Shown one piece after another: positions 12,560 to 24,389 of a stretch of DNA of 64,000 nucleotides. The position numbers and the translations under genes were made by a program. The DNA is from Aquatica leii (Eukaryota > Arthropoda > Insecta > Coleoptera > Lampyridae): positions 98,630,806 to 98,694,805 of the forward strand of contig CM069434.1 in assembly GCA_035610365.1 (NCBI GenBank). The letters run 5' to 3'. Position 1 is the stretch's first letter; every line of letters begins with the position of its first letter. Below the pieces are notes generated by a model. The model saw only the letters and a program-made list of their open reading frames with translations. It was not told the origin of the DNA and ran no database searches.

Positions 12560-12945
12560 TACGGTTGAAAAAAAGCATCCTTTCGATAAACTAGAAAATC
12601 AACCGGAAATCAAAAAAAGGGGTAGTTCAAAACCGTGGTCATTACTGAAGTTATTGGCATGTTTGATGATTTCTATGGTCTTTCAAATTTTTTTATTAAA
12701 AAAGAATAAAGATTTTGCAATCATAGAAACGTTATCAAAATTTATGTTGTGACCTGTGGTAAAATAATGTTCAGCAACAACAGACTAAAAATATGCCTAT
12801 TCTTTATAAAACGATCATGTTCTAAAATGCGTATAATGACAGAACGACTAGTTTTACCAATGTAAACTAAACTGCATGTACACCCGCGGTCAATGAAAAT
12901 GGGCATATTTAGGTAGAAATAGAAAAACGTGGTCACAATCAAAAA
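12560..12945 (-). pseudogene. Penelope-like GIY-YIG endonuclease remnant
   Basis: The minus strand reads CTCSLVYIGKTSRSVIIRIL-EHDRFI, the YIG half of a GIY-YIG nuclease preceded by a cysteine pair as in Penelope-like elements. After a frameshift it continues with AEHYFTTGHNINFDN, matching the A-HH-TGH-F segment after the nuclease core. No polymerase part is present. A plus-strand copy of the 5' end of this segment lies at 14857-14930, so the pair looks like the inverted arms of one Penelope-like insertion later invaded by a Tc1 element. Confidence 0.75.
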
Positions 12946-13478
12946 AGAAGAAGAAGGTTCAAAACTTAAAATTTAGTGACATATTTATGAATCTATGTTC
13001 AATTTCGTTAACAATTAGATATATAAATAATTACAGAAAATTTTCTACATAATAACAGTAAAGTAATGCTAATTAAATTGGATATTAAATAACTACAAAG
13101 AAACCAACAAAGTTATTTATGCAACAAAAAATGCAACGGGAAAAGTAATAATTTTCAAGTTTATTATTATTATTTAACAAATATTTATAAATAAAAGAAA
13201 TATTTTTATTTTATGTTCCACGTTTTATTTAGAAATATTGAATTTTAATAAATTTAGATTATAAAAAGTGCCAAAAAACAATTTTATAGTCATGTAGACA
13301 AATGACTTTAAAGGTAATTGAACTGCTTAGTTACGAAGTATTTGCTAAATTTAGGTATGAATGAATAAAATTAAGAATGAAACGATACATTTAATACATA
13401 ATACACGTTATATATAATTTAATACACATAATACATAATATAATACATATGATAATATAAAATACAAAAATTGCCACC

Positions 13479-14300
13479 TTAGTACTTTATGTAATACCCG
13501 TAATTATTAATACATTCTTCTAGACGTCTTCTCATACTATATACAAGGTTTCCGCAAATTGGAGAATTCCGGAATGATTCCCACGATGTCGTGACATTTT
13601 GAGATAGTCCCTGCAAAGTTCTTTTTCTTGTTCCATTAAATCCAACGTCATTCCAACTTTTTACCATGGCAGCCCAAAGATTTTCAATCGGGTTAAGGTG
13701 AGGTGATTTTGCTGGCCATGGTAACAATTAAATTTCGGGGTGGTCATCAAACCATTCATTAACAATAGGGCTGTGTATATACTGCAGTTATCTTACACTA
13801 AAACTATGTTGTCAATTTCTTCTTCAGACTAAATTATTCTTACTGTAGGTAATAATACATTTTCTGATACTCGGATGTATTTACTCGGATCAAATCTAGG
13901 TAAGATAATACTTGTAATTTCTTCTGGGTCATCTTTAGACATCCAACCCCAAAATCTTGGGTTGATGCGTGCGTTTCTTTTATTTGGGAAAACTTGTTCA
14001 ATATTATAATGCGTTCCTTTTCGTCGCCTGTTAAAACAGGAGCATCCTGAGACGACAAAAATGTTATTTTGCAAGAAAATATAACATTTGGCCAGTCTCT
14101 ATCTATATTTTTTTGACAAAATGCTAATCGTGCAATGGCATGGTCAAGAGTTAAAACCATTTTTTGAACGGGTTATTTGTTATGTATGCCAACCTTATGC
14201 AGCCGACGTCGGATAGTTCGCACACTACAACCCAGTCCTACATTTTCACGTATCCAAACTGCTGAAGTAAACCTTATTTCATCGGTTGTATGCATAATGG
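13479..14300 (-). pseudogene. Tc1/mariner-superfamily transposase, frameshifted
   Basis: The minus strand carries, in order: a helix-turn-helix-like segment (CSVRTIRRRLHKVGIHNK); the LAFCQKN..DWPNVIFS segment, where the first catalytic aspartate normally follows but the region is damaged; DN-S (second aspartate, in a frame with stops); and LPWPAKSPHLNPIENLW, which holds the final acidic residue of the DD-E/D triad. At least three frameshifts and several stops separate these pieces, so the copy is dead. The C-terminal part from about 13727 to 13479 is the best preserved. Terminal repeats were not located. Confidence 0.85.
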
Positions 14301-14847
14301 CGTAATCTTCAACTTAGTTAGTTATACGAACAAAATTCGAAATTCCTTAATTAATGTCTGTGTAAGAAATATGATTAAAAGAAAGACACATATTTAGAAT
14401 ATTAACCTTTTAACAAATGGATTAATTAAAATTGTTAAATAAAATTGTTCATATTTGCTTCATGACATTTTGGGAAGTTTTTATAGTTATGAATTTATTA
14501 AAAGTTAATACTAAATAAAACGTGAAAGAAAGAATAGAAATATTTCATTTATTAATTGTAAAAATTGTAAAATTTTGTTAAATAACAATAAATCACTTGG
14601 CAATTAGCATTTTTATTAGTTTTTTTTGTAAAAGTTAATATCCAATTTAATCATCATTACCTAAGTATTAATATGCAGATAATTTTTTGTAATTATTTAT
14701 ATATCTAATTGATAACAAAGTGGAATATATATTCATATATAATTGAAATAATTGAGTTTTTAATGTATAAAAAATAAATAACAAATTATAGATACTGTGG
14801 TGTTTCTTACCTCAGAAATTATAAGGGTCACGGTACTTTTCTGGCTT

Positions 14848-14935
14848 AGACTGTAACCACGTACTTCTATTTCTACCTGAATATGTCCATTTTCATTGAC
14901 CGCAGGTGTACAAAAAATTTGGTATAGACCTTCAG
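14848..14935 (+). repeat. Inverted partner of the Penelope-like remnant
   Basis: The segment matches the reverse complement of about 12881-12945 (ccacgt, then tctatttctacctgaatatg, cccat/tccat, then tttcattgaccgc). It is truncated just after the start of the nuclease segment. Confidence 0.65.
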
Positions 14936-15144
14936 ATAAAATTGTAGAAAATTTGTTTTTGGAAGAAAGAAGGTGCCTATGTCGGATTGGATTCGGAAGT
15001 AGAAATGTTCTTAAAAAGTAAGTATAACGTTGGCAACTGCGGTTCTTATCTTTTTATAGATTCCTGCTAAGAAAGCCTTCGCTATTATAAAATTAGAAAA
15101 TCTAACAGTCTTTCGACTAACTCTTACGATGTAAATTAGCCATA

Positions 15145-15300
15145 GAAAAAACCAGCATGCAAGTAATAAAATTCAAATATCTAGGCATAAACATACAAGA
15201 GACATACAAGAAACTCGAAAGGACACCACTACAACAAGACAACAACTAGAAACGATAGGAAAAAACAATAAAGATACAGTTCCAAAACTTTTGAAAATTT
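15145..15300 (+). pseudogene. Short LINE reverse-transcriptase C-terminal remnant
   Basis: The frame reads MQVIKFKYLGINIQ and then a QLET-like helix. It resembles the KYLG segment after the thumb boundary of LINE polymerases. Everything around it is degraded. The flanking stretch from 14940 to 15720 contains nothing else I can name. Confidence 0.45.
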
Positions 15301-15719
15301 GTAAAAAGTAGAAGAAACAAAATGAACTATAGCCAATTACTAAAAATAGCAAATGGAAAAACACAAAACAGTTGAATCTAAATTCATCGATTTAGTAACA
15401 CTGTTTAACTTAATATCCTTTTTGTTGCTACATGGAAGATGACCGATCACCGCAGTATGTTATAAATTTATACCGAAAGCATTTGAAAATTTTTATTAAC
15501 AAATAAAATTGATCACGATGTGGAATTTGCGTAGGCTTGCACAACACAGGCAATGCAGTACTTAGAAGAACTGGAAAAATTGTCTGAAGGTAATAGTGAT
15601 GAGGGATCTGTAATTAGTGAAATAATGATTTCTTTACATCCGATACTAAAATGAAGCACTAAATAAGCTTGAAAATAGCTTTTTAAACCAGTAGTTTGTT
15701 GTGTCATCTTGAACCTTCT

Positions 15720-17440
15720 ACTTATTATTATTCAGTATAGTTTGGTCATTTTAAGCCTAATTGTTTCGTTTTTGTAAATATGTGGTTTGGCCAGTTTACC
15801 TTTCCGTCTAGATCCAGTCCGAGATATTTGATTGATTTGATACTTGAAGTAGTTTATGTTTGTTTAGGTGGACCGGTCAGTATGTTTTTTTCCTGGTATA
15901 AATGTAATATGAACTGACTTAGCTGCATTGGTTTTCATTGTCCATCTAGTTAACTAGTATTGTATGTTATTCAGACAAAAATTTTGCTGTTAGTACGTCT
16001 TGCGTGGTAAGAAGATTCGCAGTTTATATACGGTAAGGAAAGGGAATCAGGAACTACCTCGAAAGACTCCAGATGTAATTGGATAACAATTCGCGTGTTT
16101 GTCTTGCTGTTTGACTAGGAAATCTCAATTTTGCAGGAATGATTGAAACATAAATAAATACTTAAAAGGAAATATTTTTCGTAGTTTGAACAGTAGCTCA
16201 GTGGGCCACAGATTTATCAAAAATCTATGTAACGTCAATAAAGGCGACCGAGCAGTATTTATGTTTTTGTCTTATCTTTTTTCGTAACTCTGTGGATTTG
16301 TTCTATTGTCGCATGGTTTTGTCCAAATTCAAACTGGTGATTAGAGATGGCATTGTTTTCATTCAGAGATAGCTCTAGTCGTTGTACGATGTTGGCTCTT
16401 TTAATAATTTCCCTAATTTTAAGATAAGTATCATTAGGGTAACCTCCCAATGGTCTAAAAAACGACCAGTGCGCAGAATTGCGTTGAATATTTGCGTGAT
16501 ACTTTTGATTCCCTTTTGCGGAAGTTTTTTTAGAATTTTTTCGGTAATCAGATTGCAATCGGGGATTTTTTAAGGCTTAGATCGTTTCTAATGATTTGTT
16601 CTACTCCTTTAGTTTTGTAAAAGCTTAGCCTATTCAAGCTGGAATAGTGACTCTAAGAACTTTGAATTTTTTTGTCTTCGTCCTGGCCGAGTTCTGGTGG
16701 GTTTGATATGTTCTGCCTGGTAATTTTATTTACTTTAGTTGTTTTAGTTTCCTTATAGTCTTCTACAGAGAGTAGCTTCAGTTGGTGTTAAATGTTCAAA
16801 GTAACCTTGTCTTTCTTAGTTTTTATTATTATTTAGCAATTCTCTAAGTTGTTTTTATGAAGGAGTCTTTTATTTTTGGGCGTTTTCATAATATGCTATT
16901 TTCTTCTGATTTTTCTCTTTTTGTTTTATTATCACGGAGTGGTCTTGGAATTTTTCGTGGTCATAAATTGCTGATGGTGTTGACTTCTAGGCTGCTTGCT
17001 GTACTATATAATTAAACTACTGCTTCTTTGATGTTTTTTAATGGTATCTTTAGCTCTATATTGTTTGAATTTCTTCCAATTTTATTGTTCATTACTTAGT
17101 TGTTTTGCTTTTTTTATTATAACGATCGTTATCTTTATTATGATATGCAAATAATCTGAAAATAGGGTCAGGCAAGATTCTGTTTCTGTGTTATAAAGGG
17201 ATATGATTTTCATTACACAGTAATCTATGAGGTCTGGTAACTTATTTGTGTTTGACGGCCAGTAAATAGGTTCACCTGTAGATAAGCAATTTAAATTAAC
17301 GCTTTCAATGGCTCTCATAAAGTTTTTTATTGGTATTGTCAGTCTGGAACCCCACTGCGTGCTTTTTGTGTTATAATTACTACCTGCAAGAAAACGGTTA
17401 CCTAGTGTATTATAAAATTGCTAAAAATGCTTCTTCTTAA
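15720..17440 (-). pseudogene. Jockey-clade LINE ORF2 (endonuclease and RT), decayed
   Basis: Read on the minus strand from about 17440. First comes the late part of an AP endonuclease: TLGNRFLAGSNYN, WGSRLTIPIKNFMRAI, then LNCLSTGEPIYWPSNTNK-PDLIDY, typical of Jockey. Next is the polymerase: the segment ending NNAISNHQFEFGQNHATIEQIHR (fingers region), and later MKTNAAKSVHITF (downstream of the catalytic palm). Stops and frameshifts are numerous and I did not find an intact catalytic FADD box. The endonuclease N-terminus is cut off near the palindrome at 17616-17940. ORF1 lies just upstream, at 18150-18800. Confidence 0.85.
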
Positions 17441-17738
17441 TGGCGTGCTTTGGAGGACAGTATACTGATGAGATAGTGAGTCAGTCAAACCAATCGTCAA
17501 CTGATACACTGGTTGCTTGTAGAAAAACTTAAGAACATTTACTTGATTCATGGTGTTTTATTGAATTCTGGATGATTGCAGTACTTTCACGAGCAATTTT
17601 ATTTGGATGATTAGCATCATAGATTAATATACTTGGTAAAGATTCTTTATCCTCCTCTTTGTGATATACTAATTAATGCTATCTTCTTCGTTTAGGAGGG
17701 GCAATATAAAACCACTTTAATTTATTTTTATGGCAACG

Positions 17739-17767
17739 TTTCGTACTAAAGGTTAGCACTTCTTCAG
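17739..17767 (-). ncRNA. Hammerhead-ribozyme-like core, left arm
   Basis: Minus strand: CUGAAGA, stem II GUGCUAA/UUAGUAC (seven pairs, one G-U), then GAAAC. All invariant core positions that I can see are present. Confidence 0.65.
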
Positions 17768-17826
17768 GCCAACTGTAATTTATTGAACTATGTGTTGACT
17801 TACGAGTTCAATAAATTACAGTTGGC

Positions 17827-17856
17827 CCGAAGAAGTGCTAACCTTTAGCACGAAAC
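17827..17856 (+). ncRNA. Hammerhead-like core, right arm, mutated
   Basis: Plus strand: CCGAAGA replaces CTGAAGA (U4 changed to C), followed by a perfect GTGCTAA/TTAGCAC stem and GAAAC. U4 is an invariant core base, so self-cleavage would be expected to be weak or absent here. Confidence 0.55.
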
Positions 17857-18149
17857 GTTGCCATAAAAATAAATTAAAGTGGTTTTATATTGCCCCTCCT
17901 AAACGAAGAAGATAGCATTAATTAGTATATCATAGATTAAGTATTTGAGTATTTTTAAATAGCTACAATCGGTAAACACAGTTTCTGAAATCTTCATTAT
18001 ATCTATATTGTAATTCATTTCAAATGTCTTTAGTTTAGTTCTGTGACAGCCCGTTTGCATTCCATAGCGCTACTTTAAAAAGTTTGCTCCATTAATTTAG
18101 TCATCATCCTATGCATCTCACGTATGTCGTTTGATGGTTGTGTTAGGTT

Positions 18150-18800
18150 TAGGTTTAATTGGTCTAAGTTTGAATGCTATCTTAAATGTGCAGAAGTGTA
18201 GATTTGTTTCGTTGCTTGACTGTAAGACAATTCTGGTTGAGTTTGTTGAAAGTGTCTTACTATGGTTGGGAGAGTGTACTGTCTTAGTTTTAAAGGTAGA
18301 AATTTTTGTTTTTGTATTTGTTTATAGACTGTGCATCCTTTGTAGTTTGTAGGATAATTTCTGCTGCACAATCTCTTTTTACGTTGACATTGTTCTGTGG
18401 CGTGATTACTAACAAATTTTACGCACCTTAGTTTTTGACTAAAGAAAGTTCTTTGTATGACTGTATCGTTGGAGTTTTGCACATTGCGGAGTGTCTTGTT
18501 TTTTTTTTGGTGATCTGAATTTAATTTTATATTCTAAAAATTTTATCTAAAAAATATCTTTATTGTTGGAGGCTGGTTGCGATATATAAAAAGAAATTGA
18601 TAAGAAGGGGTAGTTTTGTTTTTGTAATGCTTAACATTCCAAATGTTTATTGCCGTATTTAGGTTGGACTTTGACGTAGTTGTTGGCAAAAGCTTTAACT
18701 TCACATTGCTGATTATCTACTTCATTGAGTAGCTGGATGAAGAGGGATATGTTTTTAACACCGATAATAAAAATCGGGGAAGGTTTTTGAGCATTTAAAA
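18150..18800 (-). pseudogene. Jockey-clade LINE ORF1 (gag-like), decayed
   Basis: The minus strand reads the typical Jockey ORF1 order: PPIFIIGVKNI, a VKAF segment, AINIWNVKHYKNKTTP, then a cysteine/histidine region with RCVKFVSNHATEQCQ (one knuckle cysteine replaced by F) and NYKGCTVYK. That tail, with its CVKC...H....C and NY-GC-VYK motifs, is diagnostic of Jockey-group nucleic-acid-binding ORF1 proteins. Several frameshifts. ORF2 follows at 17440 and below, separated by the inserted palindrome. Confidence 0.8.
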
Positions 18801-18959
18801 CAAAAATGTACTAGTTTTAAGTATACTTCATTCCAACGTAGTAATAGATAACGGAACAAAGAAAAAAATAAAAACGATATTTCTGTAAGTCATTTAATAA
18901 TCGGTTATTAATTGACAGTTTTGTGTCTGTGGATTCCTGGCAAACTGTAAGAACAAATT

Positions 18960-21325
18960 TACGTTTTTATTGCGTTAAACACTAAATTCAAAGTGACAAT
19001 GCATAGTTAGAACTTAGGATGCAAAGCAGCTAAGTCGACCACATTGACAGATGAACAGTTTAACCGGCTGCTACAAAGGTTAAGTTTGGGTGAAATTCAG
19101 CTACGAGTTATGTGCATGCCAAAAATTTATAAAAATGTTCTTTGAGATTCAATGGTAAAGCTAAAGTAGATGTAAACGCGTTTATCGACGGTTTAGATAT
19201 CTGTAAAGAATACATGAACATTACTGATGGCAATGCATTAAAGAATTGAACGCATTTGCTGCAGAGTGGTGACATGAGGTGAAGGTTAATGTTGCGAGTT
19301 GGGAGGGCGTTAGGTCCCAAATAATTACTTTACCAAGTTTATAAAGAATTATTTTTGGTTAAACAAGATAATGAATTTCCAACCAATTTTTTTGTCCATA
19401 AAAGTTCTACGTTACTAGCTCAACTTCTAACTGGAATTTTGACAAAAACCACTCAATTAGACATAGTTTACGGATTATTAAATTGGAGGATTCGTGATAA
19501 AATGTTTAAAATTTCTCAAATATTTTACAGGAGGCGAGAACAGTCCTAGATAACTTTTCCAAACGAAATATAAACGTATTGGTAAAGCTCGACAAGCCTC
19601 GATTTTGATTTTGCAAAAACATTGCAAACAATAATCTTAGTGAGCGGTTTGATCGGCGTGGTGTTATCGTATGTTTTCAGTGTGGTGGCGCAAGACATAT
19701 CCGCAGTAATTCTCCAAAAAACAAATCACTGTAGTGGCAGCACCACGCGCTTTAGACTCTTGTTCGTTTAACTCAAAAAATTCAGAACTGTTAGCGAAAA
19801 ATTGACCAATTTTCGTATTGTTATTTTAGGTGCTTGCGGCATAGGTTTAATTGATTCTGTTGCATAACTAAGCATTGAAGGAATAGATCTTTATACCTTT
19901 TTGAAGAAGAGATCGTATTAATTCGCATGATTGATAGAACGGTTAAAAAGGAAAGGTTACAAACGACTAAAGTTAATGATTTTATCAAAGACAGAGTTTT
20001 TTCAACTACGTTTTTAGTTTTGCTTAATGCTAAAAATTCTCTACTTGGCGTATATTTTCTAGGCGACGCAAAATTGGTAATTGACGTTGCAAACGCCTAA
20101 CGGAACTTTTCAAACACGCCCGAAGAAAAATATCTGTATGATGTTCAAGATAATAAAGGATCAAATTTAGACGTTGAAGAAAAAACATTATTTTCTTCAT
20201 GAGTATTTCCATATTTTTGAAAAAAATAAAGAAGCTACTGTCTATGCTAAGCATAGAATAAAAAACTGGTGTGCTCACCACACGACTTTTCTATAAGGAA
20301 TGATGAAAGAATATTTACATATTTACATAAGTAAAAATAACTGATGACACATCTATTTTGTTTTCCACGCTAAAGGTTGTCGCCCAAAAACAAATTTTGG
20401 AGAAGGAAATCGATAGCTTGTTGCAGAAAGAAGTGATCAAAAAGATGGTCATTGGAGAATGTGTGTCATTTAAAGGAGTTGAAATGCTGTAACGGTTATT
20501 GACGCAGATGAAATTCACGTAGACCCAGAGAAAGCAAGCGCAATAAAGGACAGACCAAATTCGAGCAACGCAAAAGAAGTTATATCATTTTTTCACATGT
20601 AGTTGGTTCAGAAGATTTGTACCTAATTTTGCAAAAGTATCAACCCTTTAAGTGATCTTACAAAAATGAAATCAATTTGGAAATGATAAAAACAGGAAAA
20701 AGATTGTTATTGCAAATTAAAAGATCTATTAACTTCGGCTTTATCTTAATCCAGCGGAACCTAGCCAACCAAATGTGCTAAAAACAGACTCTAGTGCTTA
20801 TGCAATTGGCTCATGTTTTGTCGAGACGGAGGGTACGAATCAAAGACCGGTAGAGTATGCAAGAACATTATAGACACTTACAGAAATTAATTATTCTATT
20901 TGCGATCGAGAAGCCTTAGTGTTAGCGTATGCTGTTCAAGGGTATCTGGAGGGTGCTAAAAGTGGTTACCAATCACCAACAGTTTGATTAGTTGAGGTCA
21001 CTGACGTCTCCAAACAGAAGATTGGTCAAGTGGGCTTTAGAGTTTCAAAGTTTAAACATCAACATTTATTATATGCGAGGTCGTATTAATATGATAGCTG
21101 ATACTTTAAGTAGACCTTCAGTTAAAAGAGACGATGTCAGTGTTAGTTTAGTTACAATTGCGATGTTTAAATCAAGATATTGAAAACATTATAAAATGTT
21201 TTGAAAGTGTTAATCCATCACTAATTAATTATGAACGATTAACTAATCGTGGATTTTTGTCAAAAGATGAGATTTTGTATCGTGTTTTTGCAGAAATTGG
21301 TTATTATAAGATAGACAAAACATGA
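18960..21325 (+). pseudogene. Ty3/gypsy retrotransposon gag-pro-pol remnant
   Basis: The plus strand carries, in order: a gag segment (FNGKAKVDVNAFIDGLDI, LLNWRIRDKM) at about 19140-19550; a degenerate zinc knuckle (CFQCGGARHIRSNSP, last cysteine lost) at about 19675; a protease-like LIDSVA near 19850; the polymerase entry QILEKEIDSLLQKEVIKK near 20390; then, after an internal deletion of the RT catalytic core, IDADGIHVDPEKASAIK (20500) and the RNase H/connection region (AYAIGSCFV, REALVLAYAVQ, SPNRRLVKWALEFQ, YYMRGRINMIADTLSRP) to about 21140. There is no integrase. Multiple stops. LTRs not identified. Confidence 0.88.
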
Positions 21326-21556
21326 TTATAAGCGACTTTTGGCTTAGACCGCGTCGTAGTTAAATACCCAGACTTAGGCTTGGTCCTAGTCTCTTCTTGA
21401 GAGCCAAAACAAGAAGTAGAACTGGGCCTTTGTCGTATTGTCGTTCGTGAACCCAAACAAAGTGACGTTTCTCACGACATTGCAGCTTGCATCTTCAGAG
21501 TAGTAAATGTCACTGAAGAAAAAAGTGATTTTTTTTCTTCAGTAACATTTACCATG
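21321..21556. repeat. Truncated palindrome with hammerhead-like core
   Basis: 21321-21450 matches one arm of the palindrome at 43152-43375 (gattataagcgact, ttagaccgcgtcgtagtt, acaagaagtagaact). It continues into a minus-strand hammerhead-like core (CUGAAGA at 21492-21498, GAAAC at 21467-21471) whose stem II pairs poorly. It ends in a short palindrome at 21508-21555 (gtaaatgtcactgaagaa against its complement). I read it as a left arm, centre and a truncated right arm of an inverted hammerhead element. Confidence 0.5.
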
Positions 21557-21579
21557 CCAGATTTTAAAATGTAATAGGA

Positions 21580-21740
21580 AAAAACAAAAGAAAATGTGTG
21601 TAATATGTAAATACGTTTGTGGACAGTGTGTCAGAAGTGTGGAAAAATCTTTCACTTGTTTGGATTGCACAAAATAATGCTTATTTCCGAATTACTGATA
21701 AATTATAGAAAGGGTCAATTTGACCACATATGGCGCTTTA
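21580..21740 (+). pseudogene. Cysteine-rich tail, possibly piggyBac
   Basis: A short frame reads MCVICKYVCGQCVRS and FTCLDC. About 60 nt further on comes gggtcaatttgacc, a palindromic motif common near piggyBac-type ends. This would fit the zinc-finger C-terminus and end of such an element. The evidence is thin. Confidence 0.3.
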
Positions 21741-24260
21741 TGGTAATTACATTCAAAATTTATCTTAGAAACAAGTCAAAATACTAAGGCTTTGACTAAT
21801 GTTTTCTATTAGTATCATCAAAAAGTTTATTGAAATATTAAAGAGTCTTTCAAATTCTAATCAAAAGTTTGGTTTTTCTCTACCAGATGTTTGACAACAA
21901 TCAAAACGTAATGAATTAGTTTGTTCCACACTTACTATAGATTCTTTGCCACAAAACTTAAATCATTTATTTTTTTATCTATATTTATTTATAAATATTT
22001 ATGTTTATTTATCAATTGTTCGTATAGTTTGTTATTATATTTTTTTGCTAACAATAATTATTTATTTGATTAAAAATAACCACAGCAACAACTTTAAGTT
22101 GTCAAAATTTTAACGAAAAATTGTTATCTGGGTCACACCTATATTAATCACCGTTCGTAATCAGTTAATACAATTATTAAATTGTAATTGATAATTTCAG
22201 AATAAACGAACATGAAAACATATAATAATAAGTATAATTCTGTTAAGGATAATTCTACCTATTAATTTAACACAATTTTTAGAAAAGAGAATCAAACCGC
22301 AAGTAAATTTCAAAAATATTAAGTTTGTGTTACTAATTTTTTTAATTACGCGTCATAGCACGAGAATTACTGAACTATGATTTTATGTTAGTTTTGTAAC
22401 AGGAAGTGACACAGTGGTAGGATGTCTTAGTGCAAGTGTTATCAATAATTTTCAGCAGTATGATGCATTTTTTTAAATTTAGTTTTATTTTAAAAAAATT
22501 AGAATATTTCTTGATTTACCATTATGTTTAACAGTCGATTTACTTTTGTGCGGTTTCAACATTCTTCCTGGTAGATTTTTCTTAGACAATTTCCGTTAGG
22601 TCCCATACTGATAGATGAGCAAATACTTTAAACATTATTAATGATGACAACTTTTAAATCGTATTACATTGAATACTCGTAATGTATTTTATTACGTCGC
22701 ATAGATTATCAGTTCCTTTGTTACTCTCACTCGTATTGCCAGTCAAAAAATTATAACTATGCAGTACGCAACATGCTTGTACGTGGATTTTTTTTATTTG
22801 ACAGTATCTACAAATATAGAATTACATATAATTCAATCTGCTGTGAAAGGTATTGATCTTCGACCTTAACTCAATAACTTTGATTTTAAAGGGCAATCTA
22901 TAGGTGTGGTTAATTTTATGGAACTCTCTTACTTGTGTAATCATGTCATTTATTTTATCAATATCTTTATTGATAAATCTTTACCTTCGATCTCTTTATG
23001 CAAATAGAAAGTTTTAATTAACTTAATTATTGTGTATTTAATCTATTTACAAAGTACGAGAATGATATCATCTATGTCACTACACGTTTTTAATCAAAGT
23101 GGATATGATAAAAAAGTGTTTAGAATATTAATACGCGTAATTAAAAAAAGTGACATGGCGTCTAAATGATATTTTTCTTGAAATAACATAAATTAATTTG
23201 CAAACCGGTCAGATGTTTTCTCAAAGTTAAAAAACTGCAACACGTAATAGATTTAATTAGGAATAAGAATGTAGACGAATCTCAGAAAATGCGAAAAATG
23301 CAAGTGATGAATTAGAAAAAAATGAACTTTTCCTGTTTTCACTTTATATGACCTGGTTTGCAACCAAAAATGGCTTACTGGACTAGTTCTAACAACACGA
23401 ACGGAGTTATATGGCTATTTAAAGCAATTACGTTTGAACAGTGGTACATTCTTCACTATACGAATGTGGCCTACACCATTGTTTGCGTAATCTCTATGCT
23501 ATACCTTGCTTTGAGTAGGCCAAAGAATGTGACCTCTCTTTTTAAAAACATATTATGAATATATCATCTACTTGTAGGACTTCGCGTAACCATGAGTTTC
23601 ATTTTTATTCAGTTCATGCAAAGTAACTGTTTATTAAACTTTTTTTCAGAAACGTTAAAATATATTGAACACATGGTAATTTATAGCTCCGAAAAACGTA
23701 CAAAAATCTATAAATTTAAGCTTAGTCGCGCCTAGTACATAAACCTAAGCGCAAAATTTTATTAGACGTTTTTGTCGAATCGAAAAACAACTTCCTGGCA
23801 ACATTAGAAAATTGCGAAAGGTTAATAGGCTGTAATACCAAAAAACCATAATATTAATTACCTTAAATTTTAATTTCGTGAAAAAATCGTTATATAATTG
23901 TTATCTATTTATGAGTGGGTCATTACCAATAATGCTTAAATCCGGATTAAGAATCTCGAAGGCGTTACTTTCACATTTTTTTAATAGTCATGCACAATAA
24001 TCGTTTAAAAAATAGGGCGTGATTGGTACAATTTTCAGTTTCAATGTTGTTTCTTACTTAATACGGTAAATGTAAGATTCATATTTAAATACGCGATCAC
24101 CCGGTGTGATATTTGCCAGTAATCTGTTTTCCCCCATGTATTAAGTATATTTGTACCTCTATTGTCTTTAGTTTCTAATACAAATGAATACATTTTGCAT
24201 ATTACGAAGTTATTAATATATTAACGCTAAAAGGCGGTGGTTGATAAACTAGTTTATTCA
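21740..24260. other. AT-rich stretch without a recognised gene
   Basis: Nothing recognised. A 66-residue frame at 23358-23558 (+) has hydrophobic segments (YTIVCVISMLYLAL) but no family match that I know, no convincing start context and no splice context. I leave it uncalled. Confidence 0.5.
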
Positions 24261-24389
24261 TCTTCCTGGAAATTTGACCCTGATCACTGGTTTTACAAGT
24301 TGAGGCTGAATTACTACTAGAAACAGAACGTAAAACCATAAAAGAGACATAAAAATTCTGATAGATGATTAGAATGCAAAAGTAGGAAA

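Larger units (their letters stand above)
17616..17940. mobile_element. Non-autonomous palindromic Penelope-like insertion
   Basis: The arms 17662-17789 and 17805-17932 are near-perfect 128-nt inverted repeats around a 15-nt centre. A 12-bp direct repeat (atcatagattaa) lies at 17616-17627 and 17929-17940. The tail between the left repeat and the arm is about 34 nt and contains atcctcctc, again CCTCCT. Each arm begins with a taggaggggcaa-like block shared with the 25.5-kb Penelope-like insertion and holds a hammerhead-like core. It is inserted in the Jockey element between ORF1 and the endonuclease. No coding capacity. Confidence 0.8.

Noticed and set aside
15510-15710. piggyBac N-terminal fragment (LEELEKLSEGNSDEGS)
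   Set aside because: A short acidic stretch alone is not diagnostic and nothing nearby supports it.
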